Positions 34,154 through 43,942 of a stretch of 64,000 nt of DNA are shown here, piece after piece (the stretch's first letter is position 1; the number at the start of each line of letters is the position of its first letter). Under the pieces are notes generated by a model. It did no database searches and was not told where the DNA came from. It was given only the letters and a program-made list of their open reading frames with translations. The translations under genes and the position numbers were made by a program. Origin of the DNA: Candidatus Altimarinota bacterium (GTDB lineage Bacteria; Patescibacteriota; Gracilibacteria; BD1-5; UBA6164); contig JAOARJ010000002.1 of NCBI GenBank assembly GCA_025210615.1, forward strand, positions 62,001 to 126,000, written 5' to 3'.

Positions 34154-37100
34154 TTATTTTTCTTTTTTATTTTCTTTTGAAGATTTTTCTATTTTTGTAG
34201 AATCTGTATCTAAAGAAGGTGAAGTAATTAATACAGCAGGAGAAGAAGTTGGCAATAAATAAGTATAGTCTTCATATATTCAATCTAAATTTTTATCTAT
34301 TTCATAGGTGATAGAATTAAATTCGTTATTATAAACTTTTCACCAATCAATATTATATTGTTGAGGTTTTATATCTGATAGTATATTTTTTTCAGTAATT
34401 TCTCATGTTCAACCATTATAAAAATTATCTATTAGAATATTGTATTCTCAAGTTTTGTTATCATCAAAATTTATTTTTATATTGCTTTTATTTATATTAA
34501 AAGTGTCTATTTCTCATTCTGTAGTTTCCACTGATTCTATTTTTGTATAGGAATTTCATCATGCTACCATTAAATCATAACTTTCAGAATCTTTTCAAGT
34601 AATTTCTATAGTTAAATTATCTTGGTTTTCTGGTAAATATATTTCTTTCCATTTGTTTTCTGTATTTCAATTAATTGATATATTTATAGGAATAATAACC
34701 TCTACTCAAGGTATTTCTTCTAAAATTTCTCAATTTTGGAATCATGATTTTCTTCAATTAGAATCTTTAATAAGAAGGTCTGATTTTCATGAAAAAGCAA
34801 ACTTTAAATCAGACTCTCAAAATCAATCAGGAATTCATTTTTTTTGATTATAATATAAATGTTCAACATCCATTAATGACATTTTTGTAAATCATTCTAG
34901 GTTATTATAAAATGAATGTGAAGAAACAAATGTTCAATCTGAATTAATATCAATGTATTGATTATAAGCATTTCTTTCTCGTCTATCAGGATAAGGAACA
35001 TTATTATCCCAGATATAAATTCTATTTCAATTTTCAATAGTTTCTACTTTGTAAGGAATTACTGCATGTCCTCAACCATCCCAATAAAAAGCTAGGATAT
35101 AAGTTTTATCAGGGTTATCCTTAATTGTATTCGGTATATCATCTATATCAATTAAATATTTTTTATTTTCAGAATATTCCTTTTTATAGTGTCCACTATC
35201 AAAAGCAAGTTGAAAAGATAAAATTACTTCTAATGTTTTATCTATAGTATAAAAATCCCAGATACCATTAATTTTATTACTCCAATCATCATTTTCTAAG
35301 CTAGGAGATTCTATTTTTTCCCGTAATGTTCAAGCCTCTACTTTTTCATAAAAATCTGGATAATGTTTTTTAAAGTAATCTGGATAAACATATAGCATAG
35401 CAGCAGATGCCGCCATTCAGAAACAATTACCTCCTTGGAATTTACTATCTTTATTGAGTCAAAGGCTTTCAAAGGCGCGAAGCATTTCTACATCAGTTAA
35501 AGAATCTATATCAAAACTTTTTTTAAATATATTCCATCTTGTTCAGTTTAATATATCCCAATCAAATATAGTTGTATTATCAAAAAAGAAAAATTTTTTT
35601 GATTCTTTTATTTTTATTGATTTTCAAGTAAGTACTCAATTTGCTATACTGTTATTATAAAAATTGTATCCATAAGGATAAGGTTCGAATCCTTCAAATA
35701 AAGAAAAATCTGTTTCTCATTCAAAATCTATCCATTCACTAGTATCTCAATTTTCATTTTGTGTTCTTACCTTCCAAGAATAATTTCAAGGTCATTGATA
35801 ATGCATAAATCATTCGTGAAAAGATTCTGTATTATAACTAGTATAAATACAACTTCATTTTGAAGGTCAAGAAATTGAAAACTCTAATCTTAATTTTTCT
35901 CAAGTGGTATTTTGTATACTAGCACCTAATATAATTTTCCCTCATGATTGTTCTTTTCAGATAGCTTCTCAAGGTTTTATAGGAAGCTTATTATCCATTT
36001 CTGAATTTTGATATTCTTGAACTAAATTTTCTGGTACAGGTAAAGAAGCACTTTCTTTAAATTCAACACTATTTATAACAGGAGTTTTTGTAGTATCATA
36101 GATATCTCAAGCTAAATCTATTTTATAATATAATTTATCAGTAGTGAGTCAAAATATATTATTTAGATTTAAATCAGTGTTTCAGTTTAATTTTGAATTA
36201 TCTATTTTTTTGAAATTAGAGCTTCAAATATATATTCTTGCTCAACGGAATTCATATAAATCTTGTCCAGGAATATATTCAAATCTTATACTCCAATCAT
36301 CTTTACTTTGTACTGTAAAACTTCAAATATTTCAGTCTTTATCTAGAAATATTTTATCTCAAACATTAACTTTTGATAAAATTTCTTGCCTTGTTCAATT
36401 TGTAAAGTTATCTTGAAATAACATTATTGCATCAGGCATAAAATCTACTCAAGATTCATTTGCTTCAAACAATGTTTCTTCAGTTGATTTGTTTGCTAAA
36501 TAAAAATCATAATTAGTTCAACTTGGAAGAGTTGAATTAACATCTATTTTTATATTATTTAAAGTTTTTCAAGCTGATATTTCAGGACTCTTATATAATC
36601 AATCATCTAATGCTAAGTGATTATCATTTCAATCTTTTTTTGTTTTTAAGAGTTTATTTCTGTAATTAAAGCTATTATAATATATATAATCTCATTCTTG
36701 AAAACTAATATTAGCCTGAGAAGTATCTGTTACTTTATCTCAGAAAGAATTTACATCACTTCAATCTTTTTTGACCCTATATATTTGTCAGTCACTAGTT
36801 CCGTGATAATAAATATAATTTTCATCATGAGTATTTTCTGTATCACTTGATGAAAAATAACTATAAGGTCTATCTAATATTTTTGTTCAAGTTAAATTTG
36901 AGTCATATCTATACTTTTTATATATTTTATTATTATCTTCTGAGTTAAGGTAGTATATATAATTTCCATCGTATATAGCAGAATTATATTCTATTCTTGA
37001 ATTTAAGAATTTTGTTCATCAAGAATTAATATCACTTCAATTTTTATTTGCTTTATAAACTCTACTATTATCGTTCCGGTTTTGATAATATATATAATCT

Positions 37101-38254
37101 CATTCTTCAAAAATTTTGTATGGATATTTGATGTTGATTATTTTTTCTCAACTTAATGGTATTTCAGGTAAATTTCTTTCTAATTTATATAATTTACTAT
37201 TTTCTCAGAAATCGTTATAATAAAGGTAATTTTCATCATAAATTTTTCAAAACCGAGAAGATGGTTTTGCTATAATTTTTTTTCATCAAGTATTAGATTC
37301 AGAACCATCTTTTTTAATCTTATATAAAGCCCAAGAATCTGATGAATTTCCATAATAAATATAATCTCAATCATGAAAATTATATTGTTCAAAATTAGAA
37401 ATTATTTCTTTTGAGCTTAATGTATTTTTATTTATTCTAAAAGCTTTTCTTCATGGCCGGGTATAATAACCACTAACATATATATAGTATCATTCTGTAA
37501 ATAATACTTTTATATCTTTAATATTTGATACTTTTGTTCCTCAAGAAATCAATTCACTTCAATCTTTTTTTATTTTATATAATTTATAGGAATCGTTTGA
37601 ATTAGTATAATATATATAATTTCAATCTTCAAATTGATAACCTCAAAAAGAATTTCATATAATTTGTCATATAATATTTTTAAATTTAAGGTCAATATTA
37701 TATTTTCATAATCATATAGATTGATTAATGGCTCTAGATTTTGAAAAAGAATCAGGTTTCAGGTTTAATTTTTTTGAATTTGTTTCTTTAGTTTTTAGTG
37801 TTTCAGGATTATTTCTATAATATTTATCTTTTTCTTTTATAAAATCAGTATATTTTATATATTTTCAAGAGTTAAAATATTTTAAATTATAATTATTTCT
37901 ATCATAGAAAATTGTTTTATCTTTAATTTTATTAGAATTTAAGTTATGAAAAATATCTTTTTTAAATTCTAATTTATAAATAAATCAGCTTTTCAGTTTA
38001 TCTATATAATAAATATTGTTTTTTGTATGAAATAAATAAGTAAAATCTGAGAATCTAATAGATAAATTTTTGTCATCTGTTTTTTCTTTTTTTGTACTAC
38101 TTTTGGTTTTATCTAATAAAATATTTTTCTGTGCTTTTGTTTTAATAACCTTGTCAATTGTATTGTTTAAGTTTTCAGCTAGAATAATTCACGAATTTAT
38201 AGAAAGACCATAAATAAGGGTAAAAATAGCTGCAATTATTTTTTTATTAATCAT
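34154..38254 (-). CDS. Giant secreted protein: beta-propeller-like repeats plus cysteine-protease-like domain
   Basis: A 1366-residue protein from ATG at 38252-38254 (minus) to TAA at 34154-34156. A signal peptide (KKIIAAIFTLIYGLSINSG) is followed by a Lys-rich region. From about residue 190 to 520 a repeat of roughly 45 residues recurs (DGDYIYYxNSxDSxxLYKIKKDGS), as in DUF5050-type propellers. Around residue 890-1040 comes a domain with FQGGNCFGMAASAAMLY, then GGGHAVIPYKV and YIWDNNVPYPDR. The Cys, His and Asp/Asn order fits a papain-like peptidase fold. The C-terminal 200 residues are beta-rich with a Ser/Lys tail. A surface protease or effector is likely; the substrate is unknown. Confidence 0.75.
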
Positions 38255-38453
38255 AATTACAAAAAATTAATAGATAAAAATGCCGGCAAAAATAACTATA
38301 TAGTATTTAAAAATATAAGCAAATATTTTTATATAAAAAGTTTTGACTTTTGGTTTTTTAATTTCAAAATAATAAAAAAGTATATAATAAAAGAGAATGT
38401 ATACAAAAATAATATTTTTTTATTTTAGCAACACTTACACTCAAAAAACAAAA

Positions 38454-38487
38454 GCTATTAAGCTCGCTCTAGTACGAGGTTAATAGC
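38454..38487. repeat. Long hairpin, copy 2, upstream of rep 1
   Basis: Arms GCTATTAAGCTCG / CGAGGTTAATAGC (13 pairs, one G-T) with an 8-nt loop, followed by GAGATATATTAAAACATAAAA as in copy 1. It lies about 320 bases before the rep start. Loop and arms are nearly identical to copy 3 at 46244-46271. Confidence 0.7.
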
Positions 38488-38517
38488 AGGAGATATATTA
38501 AAACATAAAATTTAAAA

Positions 38518-38545
38518 TTGACAAAAATAGAAAAAACTATATAAT
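38518..38545 (+). promoter_or_regulatory. Strong promoter upstream of rep 1
   Basis: Perfect TTGACA (38518-38523) and perfect TATAAT (38540-38545) with a 16-bp spacer. It is about 265 bases before the rep ATG and is followed closely by a terminator hairpin. Confidence 0.75.
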
Positions 38546-38551
38546 ACACGC

Positions 38552-38604
38552 ATATATAAAAGGCTACAAGAAAACTATAAAAAGTTTTTGCGTGGTCTTT
38601 TTTT
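38552..38604 (+). ncRNA. Candidate short RNA or attenuated rep leader
   Basis: Downstream of the perfect promoter, GGCTACAAGAAAACT pairs imperfectly with AGTTTTTGCGTGGTC (38562-38597), followed by a T7 run. A transcript of about 50 bases is expected. As rep 1 lies 200 bases further on, this could be a copy-control RNA or an attenuator; neither is proven. Confidence 0.5.
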
Positions 38605-38711
38605 GTATTTTAAATATCGATATTTTCAATTTTTTTATTTAATATAACATTTTTTCAAAGTCAAAATATTTTTTAAATTATACTAAATTTTATTAAATAA
38701 TTAAAATTAAG

Positions 38712-38733
38712 CTCTTACACAATAATATAGGAG
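38712..38733. other. Hairpin motif shared by the two rep upstream regions
   Basis: CTC-N3-CACAATAATATAGGAG followed by CAGT, 77 bases before the rep 1 ATG. The counterpart at 47785-47806 has the same core ACAATAATAT and compensating changes in the stem. It is a candidate origin or regulatory element. Confidence 0.5.
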
Positions 38734-38809
38734 CAGTACCTAAACCCCTAACGGTATACCAATTATTTTATTTAATGTAACCCGGGTTGCGTAATATTTT
38801 TTTATTATT

Positions 38810-39739
38810 ATGACAACACAAAACATAAACACAAACATAAATCAAAACAAAATAGTATTTTTCTGATTAGATGAATTAGAAATTTACGCAAAATTCAAAC
38901 ATGAAAAAATGTTTGATGAAATGGAAGTTAGAGATGAAATACCTTTAACTTTTGAAGAATTTGAACTTACTAAAATAGAAGTTCCAAAATACGAATATAA
39001 AATACTTTTTAAAACCTGAGAATATTCATTTTGAGCTTTCTATAAGTGAGATAAAACATTACCCATTCCAACGAAAGATTATTTCGTGATATACTCTACT
39101 GGTTTTAGATTATTTAATTATAGTCAAATTAGTACCTTATTTAATTCTTACTTTATTCTAGAAAAAGTAAAAAGAATTGATATTACGATTGATTTAGAAA
39201 CTAGCATTGGAAACCTTTTAAAAGATTTTAAAGAACTCAAGCAGTCTTGAGGAGCTATTTATTGAGCTGATTGAAAAATACAAACTAAATATTTTTGACA
39301 AGTCCAAAAATCACAAAATAAAAGAAGTCTGATTAGAGTTTATGATAAACTTCTAGATATTAAGAAAAAAGTAAAAGATAAGCTCTATACGGATTATTTA
39401 TTATTAAGTAGTGTTACTAGGGTAGAACTAGAAATACGCGCGGAATTAGCTAAAAATATTGACATTAAGGATATCTTTAATACTGACACCCATATTTGAC
39501 TCTTTAAAAATTATCTTTCAAGACATATTGAAATTTTTGAAGAGTTGGAATGAGAAAAAATGTCATTATATAGACCAAAAGAACAAATAGTAGACCCAGA
39601 GTTATTACAATCAGCACATTATAAAAATCATTGTGACAAAATATTTTTATGACATGCAAGATGAGTTATAAATAGATGAGCTTGTCCAGTTAGATTATTG
39701 ATAAACAATGTGATGATAATGCTTACTTGGTTATCATAA
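38810..39739 (+). CDS. Rep_trans family replication initiation protein 1 (C-terminus probably frameshifted)
   Basis: A 309-residue initiator of the Rep_trans type, which nicks one strand at an origin and starts rolling-circle replication. Recognisable features are KRIDITIDLETS, the region QKSQNKRSLIRVYDKLLDI with the candidate catalytic tyrosine, and SVTRVELEIRAELAKN. It matches Rep 2 (47875-48933) along most of its length. After residue 300 the match stops, but in another frame it continues (LLGYHNIEETIERE and on to TAA at 39807-39809). That frame overlaps the next ATG exactly as in element 2. A one-base indel near 39700-39720 is therefore likely. Confidence 0.82.
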
Positions 39740-39801
39740 TATAGAAGAGACTATAGAAAGAGAAAAAGATATTGAACTCTTACTCTTTAGTCAAAAGCTC
39801 T

Positions 39802-39936
39802 ATGAATAAAGAAAAAATACAAAAATATCAGGAGATTTTGAAAAGAAATTATCCTTATTTCTCAGAAGAGGAGAGTAAAAAACTAATAATTTTACTTCAA
39901 GATTTCTTAGAAACTTGGGTAGAAAAAAATACTTAA
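39802..39936 (+). CDS. Small partner protein downstream of rep 1
   Basis: A 44-residue protein (NKEKIQKYQEILKRNYPYFS then a helical end ETWVEKNT). It is homologous to the 52-residue protein at 48920-49078 behind Rep 2 (shared E(I/V)xxxYPxxS and a following amphipathic helix). In both elements its ATG overlaps the end of the rep frame. The conservation suggests a function in replication control, though nothing is known directly. Confidence 0.65.
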   Translation: MNKEKIQKYQEILKRNYPYFSEEESKKLIILLQDFLETWVEKNT

Positions 39937-39941
39937 AAGTA

Positions 39942-39969
39942 TTGAAAAATTTATAAAGTAGAGTATAGT
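39942..39969 (+). promoter_or_regulatory. Cargo promoter of element 1
   Basis: TTGAAA (39942-39947), 16-bp spacer and TATAGT (39964-39969), followed by AAATATTTTAATCTTTAA. The whole block recurs at 49088-49115 with the same hexamers and spacing, directly before the cargo gene in each element. Confidence 0.7.
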
Positions 39970-40003
39970 ATGGGAAATATTTTAATCTTTAAATTTTATT
40001 AAA

Positions 40004-40837
40004 ATGGAAGTATCTAATATTACATGAGCAGGTAAATTCGCTGAAAAACTTTTAGAAGTTACTTCAGAATGAATTTGAGCAGTTTATAATGATATACAAG
40101 AACCAAAGAGGTTAGAACAGCAATGAGAGATTATGGCTGAAAATGAGAAAAAAATGATAATTGCAAGAGCTGAATGAATGGCAGAGGCAATGAAAATTTG
40201 AGCTAAAGCGGAGCTTGAAATAAGAGCAATGCAAAGATTATCTTTTGAAGAAGTAAAGAAACAAGAAAACATTGAAAGTATTATAGAATGAGCTTCTCAA
40301 ATGTCTGACTGAGAAGTTTCAGATGAAAAATTAGATGAAGATTGGATAACTAGATTTTTCAATATTGCAGGAGAAATTTCATCGGAACAAATGCAAGTTA
40401 TTTGGAGTAAAATTTTAGCTTGAGAAATAAAACAACCGTGAAGTTATAATTTAAGGACGTTACAAGTTTTAAGGAATATAAATCAAAGTGAAGCAAATAT
40501 TTTTTCTAAAATTTTACCTTTAATAAATTCTAGTTGACATATAATTAAAATTTGATTTAATAATCACACTAATAATAAAATTTTTGATTATGTTGGAGTA
40601 ACTTTTTCTGATTTCTTGAAATTACAAGAGGCAGACTTAATGAATACTAGAGAAGACCTTATTACAAATTATTCTAAAAATACTCCATATTATATAAAAA
40701 TAACTAATAAAATTATTCAATTTACTTCTCCAGTTGATTTTAACTTAAATATTTATAGTTTAACTTGAGAGGGGATAGAATTGTTTAACTTACTCAATAA
40801 TGATATCAAAAAAATGAAAATTATATTAAAGAACTAA
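40004..40837 (+). CDS. DUF2806 family protein (cargo of element 1, C-terminus probably frameshifted)
   Basis: A 277-residue protein with the DUF2806 layout. A basic and helical N-terminal half contains QENIESIIEGASQMSDGEV. The signature block follows (DEDWITRFFNIAGEISSEQM, then WSKILAGEIKQPGSYNLRTLQVL). The annotated frame stops at 40835-40837. A neighbouring frame continues with ENYIKELTEVLRAKG to TAA at 40897-40899. Restoring one A in the A7 run near 40808 joins the two, giving a protein that ends six bases before the recombinase. Function is unknown; its cargo position suggests an accessory trait such as defence. Confidence 0.75.
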
Positions 40838-40904
40838 CAGAAGTATTAAGGGCTAAATGAACTGATTTTAAACTTTTAGATTTTATTAATAAGAAATAAA
40901 CTTT

Positions 40905-42320
40905 ATGAAATCCCTAATATACTACCGTAAATCAACAGATAGAGATGATAAACAAGCAAACAGCTTGGAACATCAATTAAACAATTGTAGAAATACTGCA
41001 AGGCTTTTTGAACTGGAGATTTTTGAAGAAATAGGGGAAAGTAAGAGTGCGAAAACTGAATTCACTCGCGAATGATTTAATAAAATGATTGATTTATGTA
41101 AGAAGAAAAAAGTCGATTATATCATCATAGATGAACCTAAGAGACTTTCTAGAAATAATATTGATACTTCTAGAATAGTTGATTTAATGGATAAAAAACT
41201 AATAAAATGAATTCTCGCTACCGGAAGAAAACATATGGGCGATAATTCAAGAGATAAATTTTTATTACAACTATATTTATCGCTTTCTAAAATGGATAAT
41301 GAAGATAGAGCGAAAGATGTAAAAGATAAAATGGAAACAGCTGTTAAAAAATGACAATGGATGTGAAAGGCGGTTTTTGGTTATAAAAATGTCTGAACTA
41401 AATGAAAAAAGGATGTAGAATTAGTACCCGAAGAAGCTAGATTAGTTAAGAAAGCTTTCAAGATGAGAGTTAATTGAAAATCGCTACAAACTATCACAAA
41501 TTTTATAAATAATGAAATGTGATTTAACTGGACACCGGAAAGGACTAGAAAAATGCTTATGAATACCAAATATTATTGATTACAAAGCTTTTGAGATATA
41601 AAATGTAAACTTAATAGTCCTTGATATAAACCGATTATTTCAGAGGAATTATTCAATAAAGCGAATAAAATAGTGAGAACTATCCAAATTAGAGAAAGAC
41701 CGGATTTGCCGAAATATTTTAAAGGCTTATTAAAAGATACTGACGGAATTAATTTTTATCCTTACATAAAGAAAAATAAAGACTGAAAAACGTGAAATAT
41801 TTATTATCATAATTCTTGATACAAAAGCCAATATTATGTAAATATTAGTGAAAAGGCAATTTTTGAAGAGTTTGAAAATTATTTAAAAAACTTTAGTTTG
41901 CCAGCTTGAATTATGGAGTTATGTGAAGAGATGTTAAAAGATATCTTCAAAAATAACGTCATTGATAACGAAAAAGAAGTAAAAAGTGTTGAAAATAAAA
42001 TATTAAAGCAAGAAGAAAGATTAGAAAGTATTAAATTAAAATGGATTGATTGAAAATTAAATGATGAAGAGTATAAAAACTTCAAAAAATCATTTGAAAA
42101 AGATAAAAATGAATTAGAAAAAAATAGAGTAAATTTACTTCAAGAAAACACTAAAATTGATGAAAAAGTCAAAAGTTGTTTAGAAGTCTTGTTTTCGCTT
42201 TCTAATAAGTATTCTTGACTTTCTGATGAGAAAAAAGTAGAAGTTATAAAAATGATTTGTTTAGAACTTTTATTAAACACTAAAAAAGAGCTTCTGACAG
42301 GGAATACTCCACTACTATAA
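40905..42320 (+). CDS. Large serine recombinase 1 (nonsense-truncated C-terminus)
   Basis: A 471-residue site-specific recombinase. The N-terminal resolvase domain has IYYRKSTDRDDKQANSLEHQ with the nucleophile Ser in RKSTD, followed by IIDEPKRLSRN and the long E-helix region. The recombinase domain and zinc-ribbon-like/coiled-coil region are in the middle (KYFKGLLKDTDG, then a long Glu/Lys coiled coil from about 350). The gene ends LLTGNTPLL at TAA 42318-42320. The recombinase 2 gene has GAA at this point and continues SSKILNFSFGTP. A single G-to-T change therefore cuts off at least the last 12 residues. The recombinase may be impaired. Confidence 0.85.
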
Positions 42321-42356
42321 AGCTCTAAAATTTTAAATTTCTCTTTTGGTACTCCT
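42279..42356. repeat. 78-bp att-like segment, copy 1 (junction of elements 1 and 2)
   Basis: Identical at 74 of 78 positions to 52094-52171, although the recombinase sequences just upstream are diverged. It contains nested inverted repeats: AGAGCTT / AAGCTCT outside and GGA / TCC inside. It ends in CTCTTTTGGTACTCCT, which includes the 3' end of tRNA-Glu (reverse complement). It is the likely recombination site between the tandem elements. Confidence 0.75.
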
Positions 42357-42443
42357 TGAAAAATTATAGATTGAAAGTTTTTTAATGTAGTTTCTAAAGT
42401 AAAAATGGAAGATATTTTACAAATTGAGAAGTTGATGAAAAAA

Positions 42444-42470
42444 GCACTAGATTAAACTAGTGTTTTTTAT
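42444..42470. terminator. Terminator at the left end of element 2
   Basis: GCACTAG / CTAGTGT stem around 42444-42463, loop ATTAAA, then TTTTTATTTTTTT. It lies right after the TAA that closes the frame continuing from the recombinase, and overlaps the end of the convergent minus-strand gene at 42457. Confidence 0.8.
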
Positions 42471-42837
42471 TTTTTTGCATTAGATATTTAATTCAATGAT
42501 ATATTTTTATTATTTGCATAATTGATAATAAAATCATAAATAAAAGTCAAGCCTTTAAACTATTTATTTCTATATTAAATAAATGATTTAATCAAATTTC
42601 GTTAATATAAATTAAAATTATAATACTAAAAGTAATATTAAAAAATAATATTATTTTATATTTATTTAATTCTGCTTTTAATTCAAATATTAGAAACAAT
42701 ATAAAGATTGTAAAAACTCATAAAGTTCATTTCATAATATCAAGAGCAGTATTTCAATAAAAAATACTTTCCTCATATAATCATCATAAAAAAGCTATAT
42801 TAAGGAAATATATAGTAAAAAAAATTATAAATTTCAT
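42457..42837 (-). CDS. Small polytopic membrane protein
   Basis: A 126-residue protein from ATG at 42835-42837 (minus) to TAG at 42457-42459, using TGA for several glycines. Four hydrophobic helices are visible (FIIFFTIYFLNIAFLGG, VFTIFILFLIFEL, IILFFNITFSIIILIYI and AGLLFMILLSIMQII), ending with a basic tail QKNKKH. It is the last gene of the minus-strand cargo block behind the MuF-like gene. Membrane proteins of this type beside toxin-like genes are often immunity proteins, but this is inference. Confidence 0.65.
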
Positions 42838-42838
42838 A

Positions 42839-43253
42839 TTATTTAAAGTAAGTATTATAAATATCAGGATAAAATTTCCAGAGTAATTCTTTTTCTGCTT
42901 CTTGATACGCTTCTCATATTTTTTCAGGTTTTTCAATTGTTTTTCTAATCAATTATTAAAGCCCAATTTGGATAAATCAAATTTAAAAAATATAAATAAC
43001 TAAAAATATAAATTATATATAAGATATAAATAAAAATTGAGACAAATATAGTTTTTTTCTTTAAAAAATTTTTCTTGAAAAAATATAAAATAATAATTCA
43101 AAGTGGCATTATCCATCAAAACATAATGCCAAAAGCCATATAAGATATAAATGTTAAAGCAACAGTTTCGCTTGAATATAAAATTACAGTAGATAATACT
43201 ATCACAAAAATAACTAAAATTATTATCTTATTTTTTTTAATTATTTTTCTCAT
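42839..43253 (-). pseudogene. Frameshifted small membrane protein
   Basis: ATG at 43251-43253 (minus) opens a frame with two or three hydrophobic helices (IIILVIFVIVLSTVILYSS onward) that stops at TAG 42945-42947. A second frame continues with KTIEKPEKIGEAYQEAEKEL and ends at TAA 42839-42841, just before the next ATG. The span of 415 bases equals 138 codons plus one base, so one extra base near 42955 explains the break. Restored length is 137 residues. It is a decayed gene or an assembly error. Confidence 0.55.
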
Positions 43254-43614
43254 AAATTATTATTATTATTATTATTATTATTATTTAAATATTTTTCAAC
43301 TTCTTGATAATTTTCATTTCATACCCAAGTTCAATCTTCCTTTGGTTCTCAATATAAAAATAAATCTTTATTTTCAATGATTATATCTAAAATTTCTTCA
43401 TCAGTTTTATCTTTGTATTTTTCTCATAAACTTCTTCCAATTGAATTATTATACAAATCTATTATACAAGTTATTCAAGTATTTCAATCTTCGTATTCAT
43501 GGTAATCTCACATTTTTTTTGCGACTTCAGGTCAGAAATCTTTAGCATTTAATGCGTTCCGATAAGCGTGTCTAATTGCATCAGGTAGGACATTATTTGA
43601 GGGGCTTTAATCAT
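43241..43614 (-). pseudogene. Frameshifted DUF6973-like protein
   Basis: ATG at 43612-43614 (minus) opens a frame that fails after about 20 codons. A second frame contains SNNVLPDAIRHAYRNALNAK, GDYHEYEDGNTG and IDLYNNSIGRSLGEKY. This Asp/Arg/His pattern followed by an LxNNxxGR motif is like DUF6973 domains found in toxin-related contexts. Adding one base to the G4/C4 run near 43601-43604 joins the frames, and the span of 374 bases is one short of 125 codons. The C-terminus carries an Asn run from the ATT microsatellite. The family name is tentative. Confidence 0.55.
43256..43285. repeat. (ATT)10 trinucleotide microsatellite
   Basis: Ten perfect ATT units, read on the minus strand as a run of Asn codons at the C-terminus of the DUF6973-like gene. 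Length changes would add or remove Asn residues without shifting the frame. Confidence 0.9.
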
Positions 43615-43645
43615 ATTTTTTTAATTTTATTTAAATTACCAAATA

Positions 43646-43942
43646 TTAATTTCAAATAGGAAATAATATTATAAAAATTTTAGAAAAAATAAAGAGATAA
43701 ATTATATTAGAAAAATAAAACAAAATAATATATAAAATCAATTTTTTATTAAAAGGTTTTTTAAATAAAAGAAAATATAAAATAACTAAAATAGGAATAA
43801 CCCATCAATAATAAACTATAGAAAGTAGTAATACTATAAATATAAAAGATAAACTTTCTCCTAACAACAAAAATATAATTCAAATAATTATCCAAATTAT
43901 AATAAAAATTGCATATTTATTTTTGGGGATTAATTTTTTCAT
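43646..43942 (-). CDS. Small three-helix membrane protein
   Basis: A 98-residue protein from ATG at 43940-43942 (minus) to TAA at 43646-43648. Three hydrophobic stretches are visible (IFIIIWIIIGIIFLLLG, FIFIVLLLSIVYYGWVIPIL and LYIILFYFSNIIYLFIF). The start overlaps the end of the MuF-like gene by 26 bases, so translation is probably coupled. A role as immunity or escort protein for the MuF-like product is possible but unproven. Confidence 0.65.

Larger units (their letters stand above)
38454..42356 (+). mobile_element. Mobile element 1 (right part; left end not located)
   Basis: A module of rep hairpin, Rep_trans initiator, small partner ORF, conserved promoter, cargo (DUF2806) and large serine recombinase. 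It ends in the 78-bp att-like segment at 42279-42356. Gene order, promoter and recombinase ends match element 2. The left boundary is set here at the hairpin only for convenience, because no second copy of the att core was found upstream. Confidence 0.6.

Noticed and set aside
31200-38454. Left attachment site of element 1
   Set aside because: No copy of the GGTACTCCT core was found upstream of rep 1, so the left boundary is left open.
43256-43285. CRISPR or other spaced repeat array
   Set aside because: The repeat is a simple ATT microsatellite without spacers. No CRISPR array or cas gene was seen in the window.
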